64,000 nucleotides of DNA from Mucilaginibacter myungsuensis (GCF_015222005.1 NZ_JADFFL010000001.1:248001-312000), one strand, 5' to 3'. Positions 17,384 to 27,038 are shown, counted from the stretch's first letter. Notes: generated by a model from the sequence alone, not told the origin. Translations and numbers: made by a program.

Positions 17384-17731
17384 ATGACGACAATTAGTAA
17401 AGACCTTATAGCAGCCACATCCACCCCCATTATTTTGGCGGTACTTAATCAGGGCGAAAGTTACGGGTACCAGATCATACAGAAAGTTAAGGAGGCATCT
17501 AACGGCCACCTGCAATTTTCGGACGGGACGCTCTACCCTATCTTGCGTAAACTGGAAGACAAAGGATTCATCGTATCTGAATGGCGCATTGCCGAGAACG
17601 AGAAACGCCGCCGCTACTACAACATCACCGAACAAGGCCGGGACCATTTTAAAAATGAGCAAACATCCTGGAATATTATGCACCAACTTATCATACAACT
17701 ATGGAACCAACCCAAAACCATTTTAGCTTAA
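17384..17731 (+). CDS. PadR family transcriptional regulator
   Basis: 115 residues, the size of the small PadR-s2 subfamily. The winged helix has the typical GESYGYQIIQKVKE and DGTLYPILRKLEDKGFI (beta-wing, YP motif) followed by RRRYYNITEQG. It overlaps the next gene, a membrane protein with an N-terminal helical prefix domain, by 31 bp. This pairing is common and usually means the PadR protein controls its membrane partner. The ligand is unknown. Confidence 0.9.
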   Translation: MTTISKDLIAATSTPIILAVLNQGESYGYQIIQKVKEASNGHLQFSDGTLYPILRKLEDKGFIVSEWRIAENEKRRRYYNITEQGRDHFKNEQTSWNIMHQLIIQLWNQPKTILA

Positions 17732-18768
17732 CTACCCAACTTGCCAAATGGCAACAAACCATGGCTCACGGATCGCTCACATCCGACGACCTGACCGAGT
17801 TAACAGACCACCTGACCGAAGAAATATCATCGCTCCAAAAAGCCGGATTGAATGATGAAGAAGCCTGGATGGTAGCAAGGCAGCGTATCGGTCAGCCGGT
17901 CGTTATAGAAGCTGAGTTCCGTAAGGTAAATCCCGACCATTTAGCTAACCGCAATCTGGTGATGATGTTTTGGGGAGCTATCTTCTTTATGACGCTGCAG
18001 ATCGTGTGCTTCGCATTGCCGTCTATTATAAACAGTTTTTTCAGGCCTTTAGACAGCAGAGGATTTCCTTCAAACTTATTGTCTGCTACGGATGTGCGCA
18101 ATATGCTGTATGCTGAGATAGCAATTATTGCTGTGTTTGTTTTAGCAGTAGTATTTAAAGGAAACAGAATTGTGGCATGGTTTTCGGAAATGATAGAAAA
18201 ATACTACTTCGTATGCTGTCTGTTGTTATTGGTTGCATCTCCTTTTCTCATCAGTTTTAACGATATGATGGTGCTTAACCATCTTATACACGGAATGCGT
18301 TCGGTCTACTCACCCGAAATACAGACGGCGGGCGGGGTGTTAAGTTTCGTTATTTATATCCCATTGATCGCTTTTACTGTATTCTACACGTTACGTTACC
18401 GTAGTCAGGATATCAGAAACATAGCGTCATTTGCCGGATCGATCAATTGGCAAGCATCACTAATGCTTGGGATCTTGTTTAAGTTAGTCAGTTTATCCAC
18501 CTATAGTTTTTTTCCGGTCAGCATTTTAAATACAATACTGCCGACGATCATATTCTTTTTTGCAGGTTGGTTAATGGGTCGCTCTAAACGGCCGTGGGTA
18601 AATACATTGATACTGCATAGCCCATCCCTCGTATTATTGCCATTGGCGTTACTACCCAATAGCGTTGGTTTTGGGGATATGTTCAACTTTCTTTGCAAAT
18701 TTGTCCTACCATCCGCGATAGGATGCACATCCAGCATCCTGCTTTACCGAAAGACACAGCTGGCCTAA
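17701..18768 (+). CDS. Membrane protein with permease-prefix-like N-terminus
   Basis: 355 residues. Residues 1-75 form a soluble helical region (LTDHLTEEISSLQKAGLNDEEAWMVA) like the permease prefix or HAAS domains often encoded beside PadR regulators. About 7 membrane helices follow (from residue 85 on). Function unknown. The ORF starts inside the PadR gene, so the two are translated together. A weak stem with a T-run lies just after the stop (18772-18800). Confidence 0.7.
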   Translation: MEPTQNHFSLTTQLAKWQQTMAHGSLTSDDLTELTDHLTEEISSLQKAGLNDEEAWMVARQRIGQPVVIEAEFRKVNPDHLANRNLVMMFWGAIFFMTLQIVCFALPSIINSFFRPLDSRGFPSNLLSATDVRNMLYAEIAIIAVFVLAVVFKGNRIVAWFSEMIEKYYFVCCLLLLVASPFLISFNDMMVLNHLIHGMRSVYSPEIQTAGGVLSFVIYIPLIAFTVFYTLRYRSQDIRNIASFAGSINWQASLMLGILFKLVSLSTYSFFPVSILNTILPTIIFFFAGWLMGRSKRPWVNTLILHSPSLVLLPLALLPNSVGFGDMFNFLCKFVLPSAIGCTSSILLYRKTQLA

Positions 18769-18771
18769 CTA

Positions 18772-18800
18772 ACTTTTTAACCAAAAAAGTCAGTATTTTT
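18772..18800 (+). terminator. Weak terminator candidate
   Basis: ACTTTTT (18772-18778) and AAAAAGT (18784-18790) pair and TATTTTT follows at 18794-18800. It is A/T only, so the stem is weak. Confidence 0.3.
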
Positions 18801-18864
18801 CCACAATTAGTTATCTTTTACGTTTCGGTAACACTATTCGTTAAAGCTATTCGGGTAAACATAT

Positions 18865-18872
18865 TACATTTG
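18865..18872 (+). promoter_or_regulatory. -7 box TACATTTG before mla genes, with GC-dyad
   Basis: An exact TAnnTTTG match 70 nt before the mlaE start. TTTGCATCGC overlapping the box and GCGGTGCAAA (18890-18899) form a 10-bp inverted repeat with one mismatch, so a hairpin or operator in the leader is possible. Confidence 0.4.
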
Positions 18873-18942
18873 CATCGCAAACAACAATTGCGGTGCAAAC
18901 GTATATAGCATAGCAATGATCGCTATTAACAGGTCTGCTTAA

Positions 18943-19749
18943 ATGGATAACCCAAATTCGACGAACGTACATCCCCAAAATAAAAATTCAATTGTGCGCG
19001 GCCTGACCGATATGTTCATCAGCCTGTACAAAATATACCTCTTTCTGGCTAAATTTTTTAAAGAAGTTTTTCTGCCGCCCTACGAGTGGAACGAGGTGAT
19101 GAAGCAGATGTACCAAATTGGTGTACGCTCCTTCACGCTTATTACTTTTACAGGATTTGTTGTCGGGTTGATATTTACCAAGCAATCAAGACCGTCGCTG
19201 GCGCAATTTGGCGCTACGTCGTGGATCCCTGGATTAGTTTCTATCGCTATTATGCGTGCCCTTGCCCCTTTGGTTACCGCACTGATCGCTGCCGGTAAAG
19301 TAGGATCAAGCATCGGTGCCGAATTAGGCTCCATGCGGGTGACCGAGCAGATAGACGCCATGGAAGTATCAGGTACTAAGCCCTTTAAATATTTGGTCTG
19401 CACGCGTATTATCGCGTCAAGTATCGCCATACCTATTTTGGCTATCTATGTAGGCTTTGTGGCCATGATGGGTAGCTATCTGAACGTGCTGGCAGGAGAA
19501 GGAACAAGTTTTACCACCTTTATGGCGCAGGTATTCGAGCCGTTATCATTTGTGGATTTTGAAGCATCATTGATCAAGGCCATATTTTTTGGATTTACTA
19601 TCGGAGTGGTAAGCTGCTATCAAGGCTATTATGCCGATAAAGGTACCGAAGGTGTAGGCAAAGCCGCTAACGCATCCGTAGTTACGGCCATGTTCCTGAT
19701 TTTCATGGAAGAAGTTATTATTGTACAAGTAGCCGGCTGGTTCCGTTAA
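18943..19749 (+). CDS. mlaE: MlaE-type ABC transporter permease
   Basis: 268 residues. Permease of an MCE-type ABC system that moves phospholipids between inner and outer membrane. About 5-6 helices; the MlaE family block is seen as LVTALIAAGKVGSSIGAELGSMRVTEQIDAMEVSG. It is the first of three genes (E, F, D) spaced by 4 and 9 nt, clearly one operon. MlaB and MlaC homologues are not in the operon. Confidence 0.9.
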   Translation: MDNPNSTNVHPQNKNSIVRGLTDMFISLYKIYLFLAKFFKEVFLPPYEWNEVMKQMYQIGVRSFTLITFTGFVVGLIFTKQSRPSLAQFGATSWIPGLVSIAIMRALAPLVTALIAAGKVGSSIGAELGSMRVTEQIDAMEVSGTKPFKYLVCTRIIASSIAIPILAIYVGFVAMMGSYLNVLAGEGTSFTTFMAQVFEPLSFVDFEASLIKAIFFGFTIGVVSCYQGYYADKGTEGVGKAANASVVTAMFLIFMEEVIIVQVAGWFR

Positions 19750-19753
19750 AATT

Positions 19754-20527
19754 ATGCAGAAACCAAAAGGACATATCAATTACGACGATACGGTGATCAG
19801 CATACGCGGATTGCGCAAATCATTCGGCGACCTGCATATCCTCAAAGGTGTCGATCTGGATCTCTTTCAAGGTGAGAACCTGGTCGTTTTAGGTCGCTCG
19901 GGTATGGGTAAATCTGTACTGATCAAGATCATTTCGGGATTATTAAATGCAGACTCTGGAAGCGTAAATGTATTAGGCGAGGAAGTGACTAACATTGCCG
20001 AAAAAACATTACAGCAACTACGCTTGAATATCGGATTCTCATTCCAGAACAGCGCCTTGTACGATAGTATGACGGTACGCAAGAATTTGGAATTTCCGCT
20101 GGTGCGTAACCACAAAGGCTTGCGCAGGGCAGAGATAGATAACGCTGTCGAAACGGTTTTAGACGCTGTAGGGCTTTCACAAACGATCAATCAAATGCCG
20201 TCAGAACTTTCAGGCGGTCAGCGTAAGCGTATCGGTATTGCAAGGACATTGATCCTGCAACCCAAGATCATGCTTTATGATGAGCCTACTGCAGGTCTGG
20301 ATCCGATCACCTGTATCGAGATCAATGATCTAATCAATGAGGTGCAGCAGCGTTACAAAACATCATCAATTATTATTACACACGATATGACTTGCGCCAA
20401 GCAAACCGGCGACCGCATGGCGATCCTGCTCGACGGGCAATTTCAGCGCCAGGGCAGTTTCGACGAGGTTTTTGCAACCGACGATGACCGTGTGAGACCA
20501 TTTTACGATTATAATTTTATACAATAG
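19754..20527 (+). CDS. mlaF: MlaF-type ABC transporter ATPase
   Basis: 257 residues. ATPase of the Mla lipid transporter. Walker A is GRSGMGKSV, the ABC signature is LSGGQRKRIGIARTL, Walker B is IMLYDEPTAGLDP, and the switch His lies in IIITHDM. The G-M-GKS Walker A and LSGGQRKR signature fit the MlaF subfamily. It sits between the permease and substrate-binding genes. Confidence 0.9.
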   Translation: MQKPKGHINYDDTVISIRGLRKSFGDLHILKGVDLDLFQGENLVVLGRSGMGKSVLIKIISGLLNADSGSVNVLGEEVTNIAEKTLQQLRLNIGFSFQNSALYDSMTVRKNLEFPLVRNHKGLRRAEIDNAVETVLDAVGLSQTINQMPSELSGGQRKRIGIARTLILQPKIMLYDEPTAGLDPITCIEINDLINEVQQRYKTSSIIITHDMTCAKQTGDRMAILLDGQFQRQGSFDEVFATDDDRVRPFYDYNFIQ

Positions 20528-20536
20528 ATATTTAAC

Positions 20537-21538
20537 ATGGATCCAAAAGAAAACAAACGTGCTATAACCGTAGGGATTTTTATCTTCCTTGGTATCGCGC
20601 TTTTTGTGCTGGGTATATTTACTTTGGGCAATGGCCAAAAAAGTTTTGGTGGCGGCTTAAATGTTAGCGCGGTGTTTAACGATGTGGGCGGTCTTAAAAA
20701 AGGCGGCGCAGTATGGTTCTCGGGCGTAAAGGTGGGTAACATCACCGATATCCGCTTTACCGGCCCGTCTGAAGTGACGGTTAAAATGACCATCGACGAA
20801 AAGATACAATCGTATGTGCATAACAATGCCGGGGTAAAGATCAGTTCGGACGGATTGATCGGTAACAAGATCATCGTGCTGGATCCTGGTAGCTCGCACG
20901 CACCGGTTATACAGAACGGCGATGTGCTGCATGCGGAAAAGATCTTATCTACCGAAGAGATCACCAAGACCTTGCAAGAGAACAATATCAACCTGCTATC
21001 TATTACTAATGACCTTAAAAAGGTGACCAAACAAATGGCCGAAGGTAAAGGCGTTGTCGGTACGCTTTTAAGCGATAGCGTACTGGCAGACAAGTTCCGC
21101 AGCATTGTTCAAAACCTGAATGCTACTACTTTAGCCACGCAACGCATGGCCGGCGACCTGCAAAAATTCGGCACAAAACTAAATAGCAAAGGTACATTGG
21201 CGGATAACCTGCTGACAGATACGTCGACTTACAAAAAACTGACCGCATCTGTAAACAACCTAAAGCAGACCACTGCCAGCGCTGCCCAGATGGTTGACAA
21301 TATGAATAAAGCCAGCGATAAGCTGAATGGTACTAATAGCATTATTGGCGTATTGCTGAACGACCCTAAAGGTGCGGTGAAAGTTCAAAGTTCTCTCAAC
21401 TACCTGCAAGAAGCCAGCATCAAACTGAATGATGATCTGGAGGCTGTCCAACATAACTTCTTCTTAAAAGGCTTCTTCAAGAAACGCGAGAAAGCAAAAG
21501 CGGATAGCATTAAAGCTGCCGAAAAGAGCAGACAATAG
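20537..21538 (+). CDS. mlaD: MlaD-type MCE domain lipid-binding protein
   Basis: 333 residues. One N-terminal membrane helix (about 9-31), then an MCE domain (about 38-118: VFNDVGGLKKGGAVWFSGVKVGNITDI with GLIGNKIIVLDPG), and a long helical C-terminal region (130-320) with repeated coiled-coil-like segments. It binds lipid in the periplasm and docks to the MlaE/F complex. The C-terminal extension is longer than in E. coli MlaD (about 183 residues), as usual in Bacteroidota. Confidence 0.9.
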   Translation: MDPKENKRAITVGIFIFLGIALFVLGIFTLGNGQKSFGGGLNVSAVFNDVGGLKKGGAVWFSGVKVGNITDIRFTGPSEVTVKMTIDEKIQSYVHNNAGVKISSDGLIGNKIIVLDPGSSHAPVIQNGDVLHAEKILSTEEITKTLQENNINLLSITNDLKKVTKQMAEGKGVVGTLLSDSVLADKFRSIVQNLNATTLATQRMAGDLQKFGTKLNSKGTLADNLLTDTSTYKKLTASVNNLKQTTASAAQMVDNMNKASDKLNGTNSIIGVLLNDPKGAVKVQSSLNYLQEASIKLNDDLEAVQHNFFLKGFFKKREKAKADSIKAAEKSRQ

Positions 21539-21553
21539 AGAACACGTATAAAG

Positions 21554-21592
21554 CGAAAGGCGTTTTGGATAACCAGAACGACTTTCGTTTTT
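21554..21592. terminator. Terminator between mlaD and rnz
   Basis: CGAAAG (21554-21559) pairs with CTTTCG (21582-21587), with inner CGTT/AACG and TGG/CCA pairs, followed by TTTTT. It ends the mla operon; the T-run touches the stop codon of the convergent rnz gene. Confidence 0.75.
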
Positions 21593-22502
21593 ATATACCG
21601 AAGGTTTTACCTTCTATAGCCAAGTCCGTTTCGGGGAATGCTGTTCGGGCCTCGTCCAGTAATTCGTTAAGGGTTTTGTAGCGTGCTGAAAAATGCCCGA
21701 TGATCAGCTTTTGCGCGTTAACCTTTTGGGCTACCTCGCCGGCTTGCAATGCGGTGGTATGGAACGTCTCTTTAGCCCTATTCAACATATTGTGCAGAAA
21801 GGTAGCCTCGTGATAAAGCATATCCGTACCGGCTATCTGTTCAAAATAACTTTCGTTGTAAATAGTATCCGAGCAGTAAGCATACGACCGCGGACGGTCA
21901 GAGTCCGTGGTCAATTCCTGATTGTAATAGGTCTTGCCTTTCAGGTCGGTGTAGTTCTCCCCTTTTTTTAGTTTAGAATAATACTCCACGGGGATGTTCA
22001 ATTGCTCTACTTTTTCTTTGATCAGCTTACGCAGGCGCTTCTTCTCTTTAAAGATAAAGCCCGTGCAGGCGATGCGGTGACTGAGCGGAATACTCTCCAC
22101 GATAACATCCTGATTATCCAGTAGAACCGCAGGTGCGGACGGATCGGTAAAAACGTATTCGATAGGATAATTGATATGACTTTCGGAATATTGGAAGTTA
22201 AGCTCGATGATGTCCTTTAGTTGCGGCGGACAAAAGAGGTAAAGAGCTTTAGTGCGGCCATTAAGATTAAGGGATGATAGAAGGCCTATAAGTCCGAGAT
22301 AATGATCACCGTGAAGGTGGCTGATGAAGATATGATCTATACGGCTGGCTTTAACATCAAAGCGCAGCATTTGCTGCTGGGTACCCTCGCCGCAATCTAT
22401 CAGGTACAGGCGCTCGTTTACATTAAGCGCCTGTGCCGTAGGGTTTCTGTTGAAAATAGGTGTTGCTGAACTGCTTCCAAGTATGGTGACCTCGAATTTC
22501 AT
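21591..22502 (-). CDS. rnz: Ribonuclease Z
   Basis: 303 residues, the short RNase Z form. Endonuclease that removes 3' trailers from tRNA precursors. Metallo-beta-lactamase motif HLHGDHYLG (about residues 61-69) and N-terminal LGSSSATP are typical, with further ligands in SHRIACTGF, CSDT and the C-terminal IIGHFSARY. The tRNA-Arg gene in this window lacks an encoded CCA, consistent with a need for this enzyme. It is the second gene after the STAS gene (21 nt apart), a pairing common in Bacteroidota. Confidence 0.92.
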   Translation of the reverse strand: MKFEVTILGSSSATPIFNRNPTAQALNVNERLYLIDCGEGTQQQMLRFDVKASRIDHIFISHLHGDHYLGLIGLLSSLNLNGRTKALYLFCPPQLKDIIELNFQYSESHINYPIEYVFTDPSAPAVLLDNQDVIVESIPLSHRIACTGFIFKEKKRLRKLIKEKVEQLNIPVEYYSKLKKGENYTDLKGKTYYNQELTTDSDRPRSYAYCSDTIYNESYFEQIAGTDMLYHEATFLHNMLNRAKETFHTTALQAGEVAQKVNAQKLIIGHFSARYKTLNELLDEARTAFPETDLAIEGKTFGI

Positions 22503-22523
22503 TACTCTGTAACGATCGCCAGC

Positions 22524-22901
22524 CTATTTTGCTTCTTTTTTTAATTCTTTTTCGATCTCTTCCATAAAGATCAGGTCAATAGCCTCGTCAACGGTCTGCA
22601 CGATGGTCAAAACCGAGTCTAATTGAGATATGGTGATCAAACGGGCAACCGCCTCATTTAAACCTACCATAATGAAAGAGCCATCCGCATTTTTACACAA
22701 ACGGTGGCCGACCAGCAAGCTGCTTAAACCGGATGAATCGGCAAACTTTACCTGCGACAGATCCAGAACGATATTGCGCTGACCTTCAGCATTTACCAAT
22801 ATCAATTCAGATTTAAGTTGTGGTGTAACTAACGAGTTGATCTTCGACTCATTTAGTTTTATCAATACATATTTTTCGTGTTTATCAACAGAAAACTTCA
22901 T
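22524..22901 (-). CDS. STAS domain protein (anti-sigma factor antagonist-like)
   Basis: 125 residues: a single STAS domain with the loop LDLSQVKFADSSGLSSLLVGHRLCK, where the second Ser of DSSGLSS is the usual phosphorylation site in SpoIIAA-like proteins. The tail (105-125) is charged and helical (EEIEKELKKEAK). By position it is cotranscribed with rnz. It could be a partner-switch regulator, or the missing MlaB-like component of the mla operon 1 kb away; neither can be decided from sequence. Confidence 0.8.
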   Translation of the reverse strand: MKFSVDKHEKYVLIKLNESKINSLVTPQLKSELILVNAEGQRNIVLDLSQVKFADSSGLSSLLVGHRLCKNADGSFIMVGLNEAVARLITISQLDSVLTIVQTVDEAIDLIFMEEIEKELKKEAK

Positions 22902-23142
22902 GTTATATCCTTATAATTTAGAACAGCTAAGATATGATTTATTTGTCCAATACAATAAAAAAGCAAATTTAACTATTAGTTGGTGTGTCTGCTCTTTGCG
23001 GATATTTTGCAGGTCCTATTTAATGCATCTAAACCATTATAGATCCCCAAGTTGTAACCAGAGTGGTAATATCCGTCAAACCTATAATAACCCCTCACAT
23101 TTCTTTCGAACTTGTTGCATGGTAACTCCCGCCGCAAAACGC

Positions 23143-23150
23143 TAAGTTTG
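23143..23150 (+). promoter_or_regulatory. -7 box TAAGTTTG before thiolase gene
   Basis: An exact TAnnTTTG match 24 nt before the ATG at 23175. The rest of the divergent gap 22902-23174 shows no gene or repeat. Confidence 0.4.
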
Positions 23151-23174
23151 CACTAACCAATTATTCCAGGTCTT

Positions 23175-24350
23175 ATGAAGGAAGTAGTTATTGTTGCAGC
23201 AACGCGTACCCCTATCGGTAGTTTCGGCGGTGCTTTATCATCCCTAAGCGCCACGCAGTTAGGCGGTATCGTTATTAAAAGTTCGGTCGAGAAGGCGGGT
23301 TTAAAGCCTGACCAAATACAAGAAGTTTATTTCGGCAATGTGATGTCGGCCAATTTAGGGCAAGCTCCGGCTACCCAGGCGGCAAAATTTGGCGGATTGC
23401 CAGATCTGCCTGCAACTACCATTAACAAGGTTTGTGCATCAGGCACTAAGGCTATTATGTTAGCGGTCCAAAGTATCGCTTTAGGTGATAACGACATTGT
23501 TATTGCCGGTGGTATGGAGAGCATGAGCAATATTCCTTATTACCTTGATAAAGCCCGCAATGGTTATCGTTTAGGTCATGGCCAACTGATAGATGGCTTG
23601 GTGAAGGACGGTCTTTGGGATGTTTACAACGATTGTCACATGGGATCTGCCGCCGAACTTTGTGCTGACGAATGCAAGATCAGTCGCGAGGATCAGGATG
23701 CGTTTGCAATTGAGTCATATAAACGATCACAACAATCCATTGCTGATGGTAAGTTTAAAGACGAGATCACCCCGATCGAGATCAAAGACCGCAAGGGCGA
23801 TATTGTTATAAATACAGATGAAGAGCCATCTGCTGTAAAATTTGACAAGATACCTTCTTTAAAACCTGTTTTTAAGAAGGATGGCACGGTGACCGCGGCC
23901 AATGCATCAACCTTGAACGACGGCGCGGCTGCATTGGTATTGATGAGTCGCGAAAAAGCCGACGAGTTAGGCATCAAGCCGCTTGCACGAGTGGTAGCTT
24001 ATGCTGATGCACAGCAAGCTCCTGAGTGGTTCACTACGGCACCTGCTAAAGCTATTCCATTGGCCTTGCATAAAGCTGGATTATCGACAGATGACATTGA
24101 TTTTTTCGAGATCAACGAAGCATTCTCGGTTGTCGCGATAGCTAATAACCAGGCGTTAAAGATAGACCCGTCCAAGGTGAACGTTAACGGTGGCGCCGTT
24201 TCATTGGGGCATCCGCTGGGCGCTTCGGGTGCAAGGATCGTGGTAACATTGATAAACGTTTTGAGCCAAAATAATGGTAAATTTGGCGTGGCGGGCATTT
24301 GCAACGGTGGCGGTGGCGCCAGTGCAATTGTTATCGAAAATTTACGTTAA
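23175..24350 (+). CDS. Acetyl-CoA C-acetyltransferase (thiolase)
   Basis: 391 residues, standard thiolase length. It condenses two acetyl-CoA or cleaves 3-ketoacyl-CoA. The acyl-enzyme Cys lies in NKVCASGTKAIM (about 88), the His in NVNGGAVSLGHPLGASGAR (about 347), and the second Cys in GICNGGGGASA (about 377). Degradative versus biosynthetic use cannot be told. It may share a transcript with the secreted unknown protein 6 nt downstream. Confidence 0.9.
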   Translation: MKEVVIVAATRTPIGSFGGALSSLSATQLGGIVIKSSVEKAGLKPDQIQEVYFGNVMSANLGQAPATQAAKFGGLPDLPATTINKVCASGTKAIMLAVQSIALGDNDIVIAGGMESMSNIPYYLDKARNGYRLGHGQLIDGLVKDGLWDVYNDCHMGSAAELCADECKISREDQDAFAIESYKRSQQSIADGKFKDEITPIEIKDRKGDIVINTDEEPSAVKFDKIPSLKPVFKKDGTVTAANASTLNDGAAALVLMSREKADELGIKPLARVVAYADAQQAPEWFTTAPAKAIPLALHKAGLSTDDIDFFEINEAFSVVAIANNQALKIDPSKVNVNGGAVSLGHPLGASGARIVVTLINVLSQNNGKFGVAGICNGGGGASAIVIENLR

Positions 24351-24356
24351 CTGGTT

Positions 24357-25277
24357 ATGATCAAAAAGCTTACGGTATTTTTTATTGCAATGCTATTCAC
24401 CATGGGCGCAATGGCCCAACATTCTGATGAGGGCACACGCATCCGTCAACTGAATGTGTATCAGGATACTTTAAAAAAACTGGGCCGTAAGATATTTGAC
24501 GAAGACTTGGACATGGAGCGCAAGAATGCTAACTACGCTTATATCAGATTACTGACCAGCGCCTTAAAGGTCAACAATTCATTCTACTACAAGTTCGATT
24601 CGGTAAAGACGATGAGCGTGATTACGGCGCCGGATAACAAGTTCAGGGTGTTCAGCTGGTTCGTAAAGAATGATGACGGCAGTTACCGCTTTTACGGTAC
24701 GCTGCAAATGAATACCGGCGGTCCGCTGAAGATGTTCCCGCTTGGCGACCATTCCCCGCTGATCAAAAACCCTGAGGATTCTATTCGAACTAATCGCGAA
24801 TGGTACGGCGCGCAATACTATAACATTATCCCCGTGAACGGGCTTAAAAAGTACTATGTGCTATTAGGCTGGAAGGGCAACACCATCGAATCGACCAAGA
24901 AAGTGATCGAGGTAATATCCTTCAACGCGCAAGGTGAGCCTGAGTTCGGTCAGCCCGTTTTTGATGGCAATAGCAAGACAAGACAACGCGTAGTATTTGA
25001 ATATAACAGACAGGCATCCATGATGTTGCGCTATGTCCCTGCCGAGAACCTGATCGTGTTTGACCACCTTGCCCCTCCCGATAAAAAGATGGCAGGGCAA
25101 AAAAACATGTACGGCCCGGATCTGAGTTACGATGGGTATAAATTAAAGGGCGCCCGCTGGCAATTTGTGGAGAATATAGATATGAAGAACATGTCAAGCG
25201 AGGACGATGCCAAGTATATCACACCCGAGCCTCAGCCCAAGATCAACGGTATCCGGAAACCCGCGAGAGGAAAATAA
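24357..25277 (+). CDS. Hypothetical exported protein
   Basis: 306 residues with a signal peptide (residues 1-20, ending AMAQ). The rest is soluble and rich in aromatic residues, with repeated YR/WF and GNTIEST-like beta segments. No domain recognised. It begins 6 nt after the thiolase stop, so probably cotranscribed, though a functional link is not obvious. Confidence 0.65.
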   Translation: MIKKLTVFFIAMLFTMGAMAQHSDEGTRIRQLNVYQDTLKKLGRKIFDEDLDMERKNANYAYIRLLTSALKVNNSFYYKFDSVKTMSVITAPDNKFRVFSWFVKNDDGSYRFYGTLQMNTGGPLKMFPLGDHSPLIKNPEDSIRTNREWYGAQYYNIIPVNGLKKYYVLLGWKGNTIESTKKVIEVISFNAQGEPEFGQPVFDGNSKTRQRVVFEYNRQASMMLRYVPAENLIVFDHLAPPDKKMAGQKNMYGPDLSYDGYKLKGARWQFVENIDMKNMSSEDDAKYITPEPQPKINGIRKPARGK

Positions 25278-25418
25278 ACCTACAGGTTGCCCTGCCATAC
25301 AGCACGTATGTTGGTCAATATTAATGCAACATTATATCAGGGTTGGTAATAAATTCAGCATTAAATTTTGATTTGGCAGAATTGTAGTATTTTAGAAAAA
25401 TTTTAACTGACATTATAT

Positions 25419-26906
25419 ATGGCGAATGAGACACTGGCAGTGCCAGCCGAAAAGAAAGCAAGGTATCCCCGAAGTATCCCCTTTATCATCGGGAACGAAG
25501 CAGCCGAGCGATTTAGCTTTTATGGTATGCGATCGATACTTGCAACCTTCCTTGTAGCACAATTTTTTAACCCCACCCACAACCCGGCCTTACAAACCGT
25601 AGCCGAAGCTCAGGCCAACCAAAGTACTCACTTTTTTGTAACCCTTGCCTATACCCTACCTTTCTTAGGCGCATTGATAGCCGATTGGTTCACAGGTAAA
25701 TACAAGATCATTTTATGGGTATCTATCATTTATTGTTTTGGTCACTTATGCCTTGCCATTTTTGATGATAACCTTAACGGTTTCATTTTTGGTGTGATCG
25801 TTGTGGCGGTCGGCGCAGGTGGTATCAAATCCTGTGTGGCAGCCAACGTCGGCGACCAGTTCGATAAGACAAATCAAACGCTATTATCCAAAGTTTACGG
25901 CTGGTTTTATTTCAGTATCAACGCCGGATCTATGGTAGCGACAGTATTGATCCCATGGGTTTACGCTAATTACGGTGCCAGTTTAGCATTTGGTATCCCG
26001 GGTATATTGATGGCATTAGCTACGATCATTTTCTTTTCGGGTCGCAAAATGTATGTGAGGGTCCCTCCTTCGGGTATCAACAAAAATAACTTTGTATTTA
26101 TCTCCTTATACGCGTTGTTCAACCTTGGCAAAAAGCAAAAAGGCCAGTCTTGGTTAGATGTTGCTAAAGGACCTTACAATCCTGAAAAAGTTGAAGGCAT
26201 TAAAGCGGTTTACCGTGTATTGGCGGTATTTGCATTCGTCCCGATATTTTGGGCCATGTGGGATCAAAACCTGTCTGAATGGGTATTACAAGCCGAAAAA
26301 TTGGACCGTCATATCGTATTAGGTCCGCTGGATTTTACGGTATTGGCCGGTCAGGTACAAACAGTTAACCCTGTGTTCCTTTTGTTGTTCATTCCGATAT
26401 TCAACTACTTCGTTTATCCTTTCTTTAGAAAGATCGGCATCAACCCAACACCGCTACGCCGTATCGGTACAGGTCTGGCATTGACCGGCTTATCATTCGT
26501 TATCATTGCGTTTGTGCAGGGGAATGTTGATAAGGGCGCTCATCCATCGGTTTGGTGGCAGATATTCGCTTACGTTATCTTATCGGCAGGTGAAGTAATG
26601 GTTTCAATAACCGGTTTAGAATACGCTTATACACAAGCACCTAAATCAATGAAATCGACGATGGGCGCTATATGGTTATTGACCGTAGCTGCAGGTAACT
26701 ACTTCGACGTGATCGTGAACGGAAGTATCGCCAGCGGTGGTTACTTTTCTAAATTTGTAGGTGCTGATTTTTACTGGTTATTCGCAGGTATATGTGCCGC
26801 GTTCCTATTGGTGTTCCTGTTCGTGTCGCCACGATTAAAAGAGCGTAACTACATCGAGCAACCCGAAGAAGAGGCTGAAGCCGCTGCGATCTCTACAAAT
26901 CTGTAA
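25419..26906 (+). CDS. POT/PTR family proton-coupled peptide transporter
   Basis: 495 residues and about 12-14 helices. TM1 has the POT proton-coupling motif ExxERFSFYG (NEAAERFSFYGMRSIL). The PTR signature region is ADWFTGKYKIILWVSIIYCFG, and later YGWFYFSINAGS. It imports di/tripeptides with protons. Monocistronic; an inverted repeat follows the stop. Confidence 0.9.
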   Translation: MANETLAVPAEKKARYPRSIPFIIGNEAAERFSFYGMRSILATFLVAQFFNPTHNPALQTVAEAQANQSTHFFVTLAYTLPFLGALIADWFTGKYKIILWVSIIYCFGHLCLAIFDDNLNGFIFGVIVVAVGAGGIKSCVAANVGDQFDKTNQTLLSKVYGWFYFSINAGSMVATVLIPWVYANYGASLAFGIPGILMALATIIFFSGRKMYVRVPPSGINKNNFVFISLYALFNLGKKQKGQSWLDVAKGPYNPEKVEGIKAVYRVLAVFAFVPIFWAMWDQNLSEWVLQAEKLDRHIVLGPLDFTVLAGQVQTVNPVFLLLFIPIFNYFVYPFFRKIGINPTPLRRIGTGLALTGLSFVIIAFVQGNVDKGAHPSVWWQIFAYVILSAGEVMVSITGLEYAYTQAPKSMKSTMGAIWLLTVAAGNYFDVIVNGSIASGGYFSKFVGADFYWLFAGICAAFLLVFLFVSPRLKERNYIEQPEEEAEAAAISTNL

Positions 26907-26926
26907 TTCAATAACAAAGTAACATT

Positions 26927-26974
26927 TATAGCGATGTTGTTTAACCGTTAAATAAGGTTAAAAGCATCGCTATA
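26927..26974 (+). terminator. Hairpin after the POT transporter gene
   Basis: TATAGCGATG (26927-26936) pairs with CATCGCTATA (26965-26974), with an inner TTTAACC/GGTTAAA stem. Only a short T-rich run follows. The right arm overlaps TATATTTG (26971-26978), a -7 box match for the next gene, so it may be terminator and promoter edge at once. Confidence 0.5.
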
Positions 26975-27038
26975 TTTGTATTATAAAATATAAGCCCTTA
27001 GCTTCGCCGAAAATTTTAGCTAAACAAAACATTTGCCC

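Noticed and set aside
17246..17698. 150-codon minus-strand ORF across the padR-like gene
   Set aside because: Covers a well-supported PadR gene and its promoter; no family pattern.
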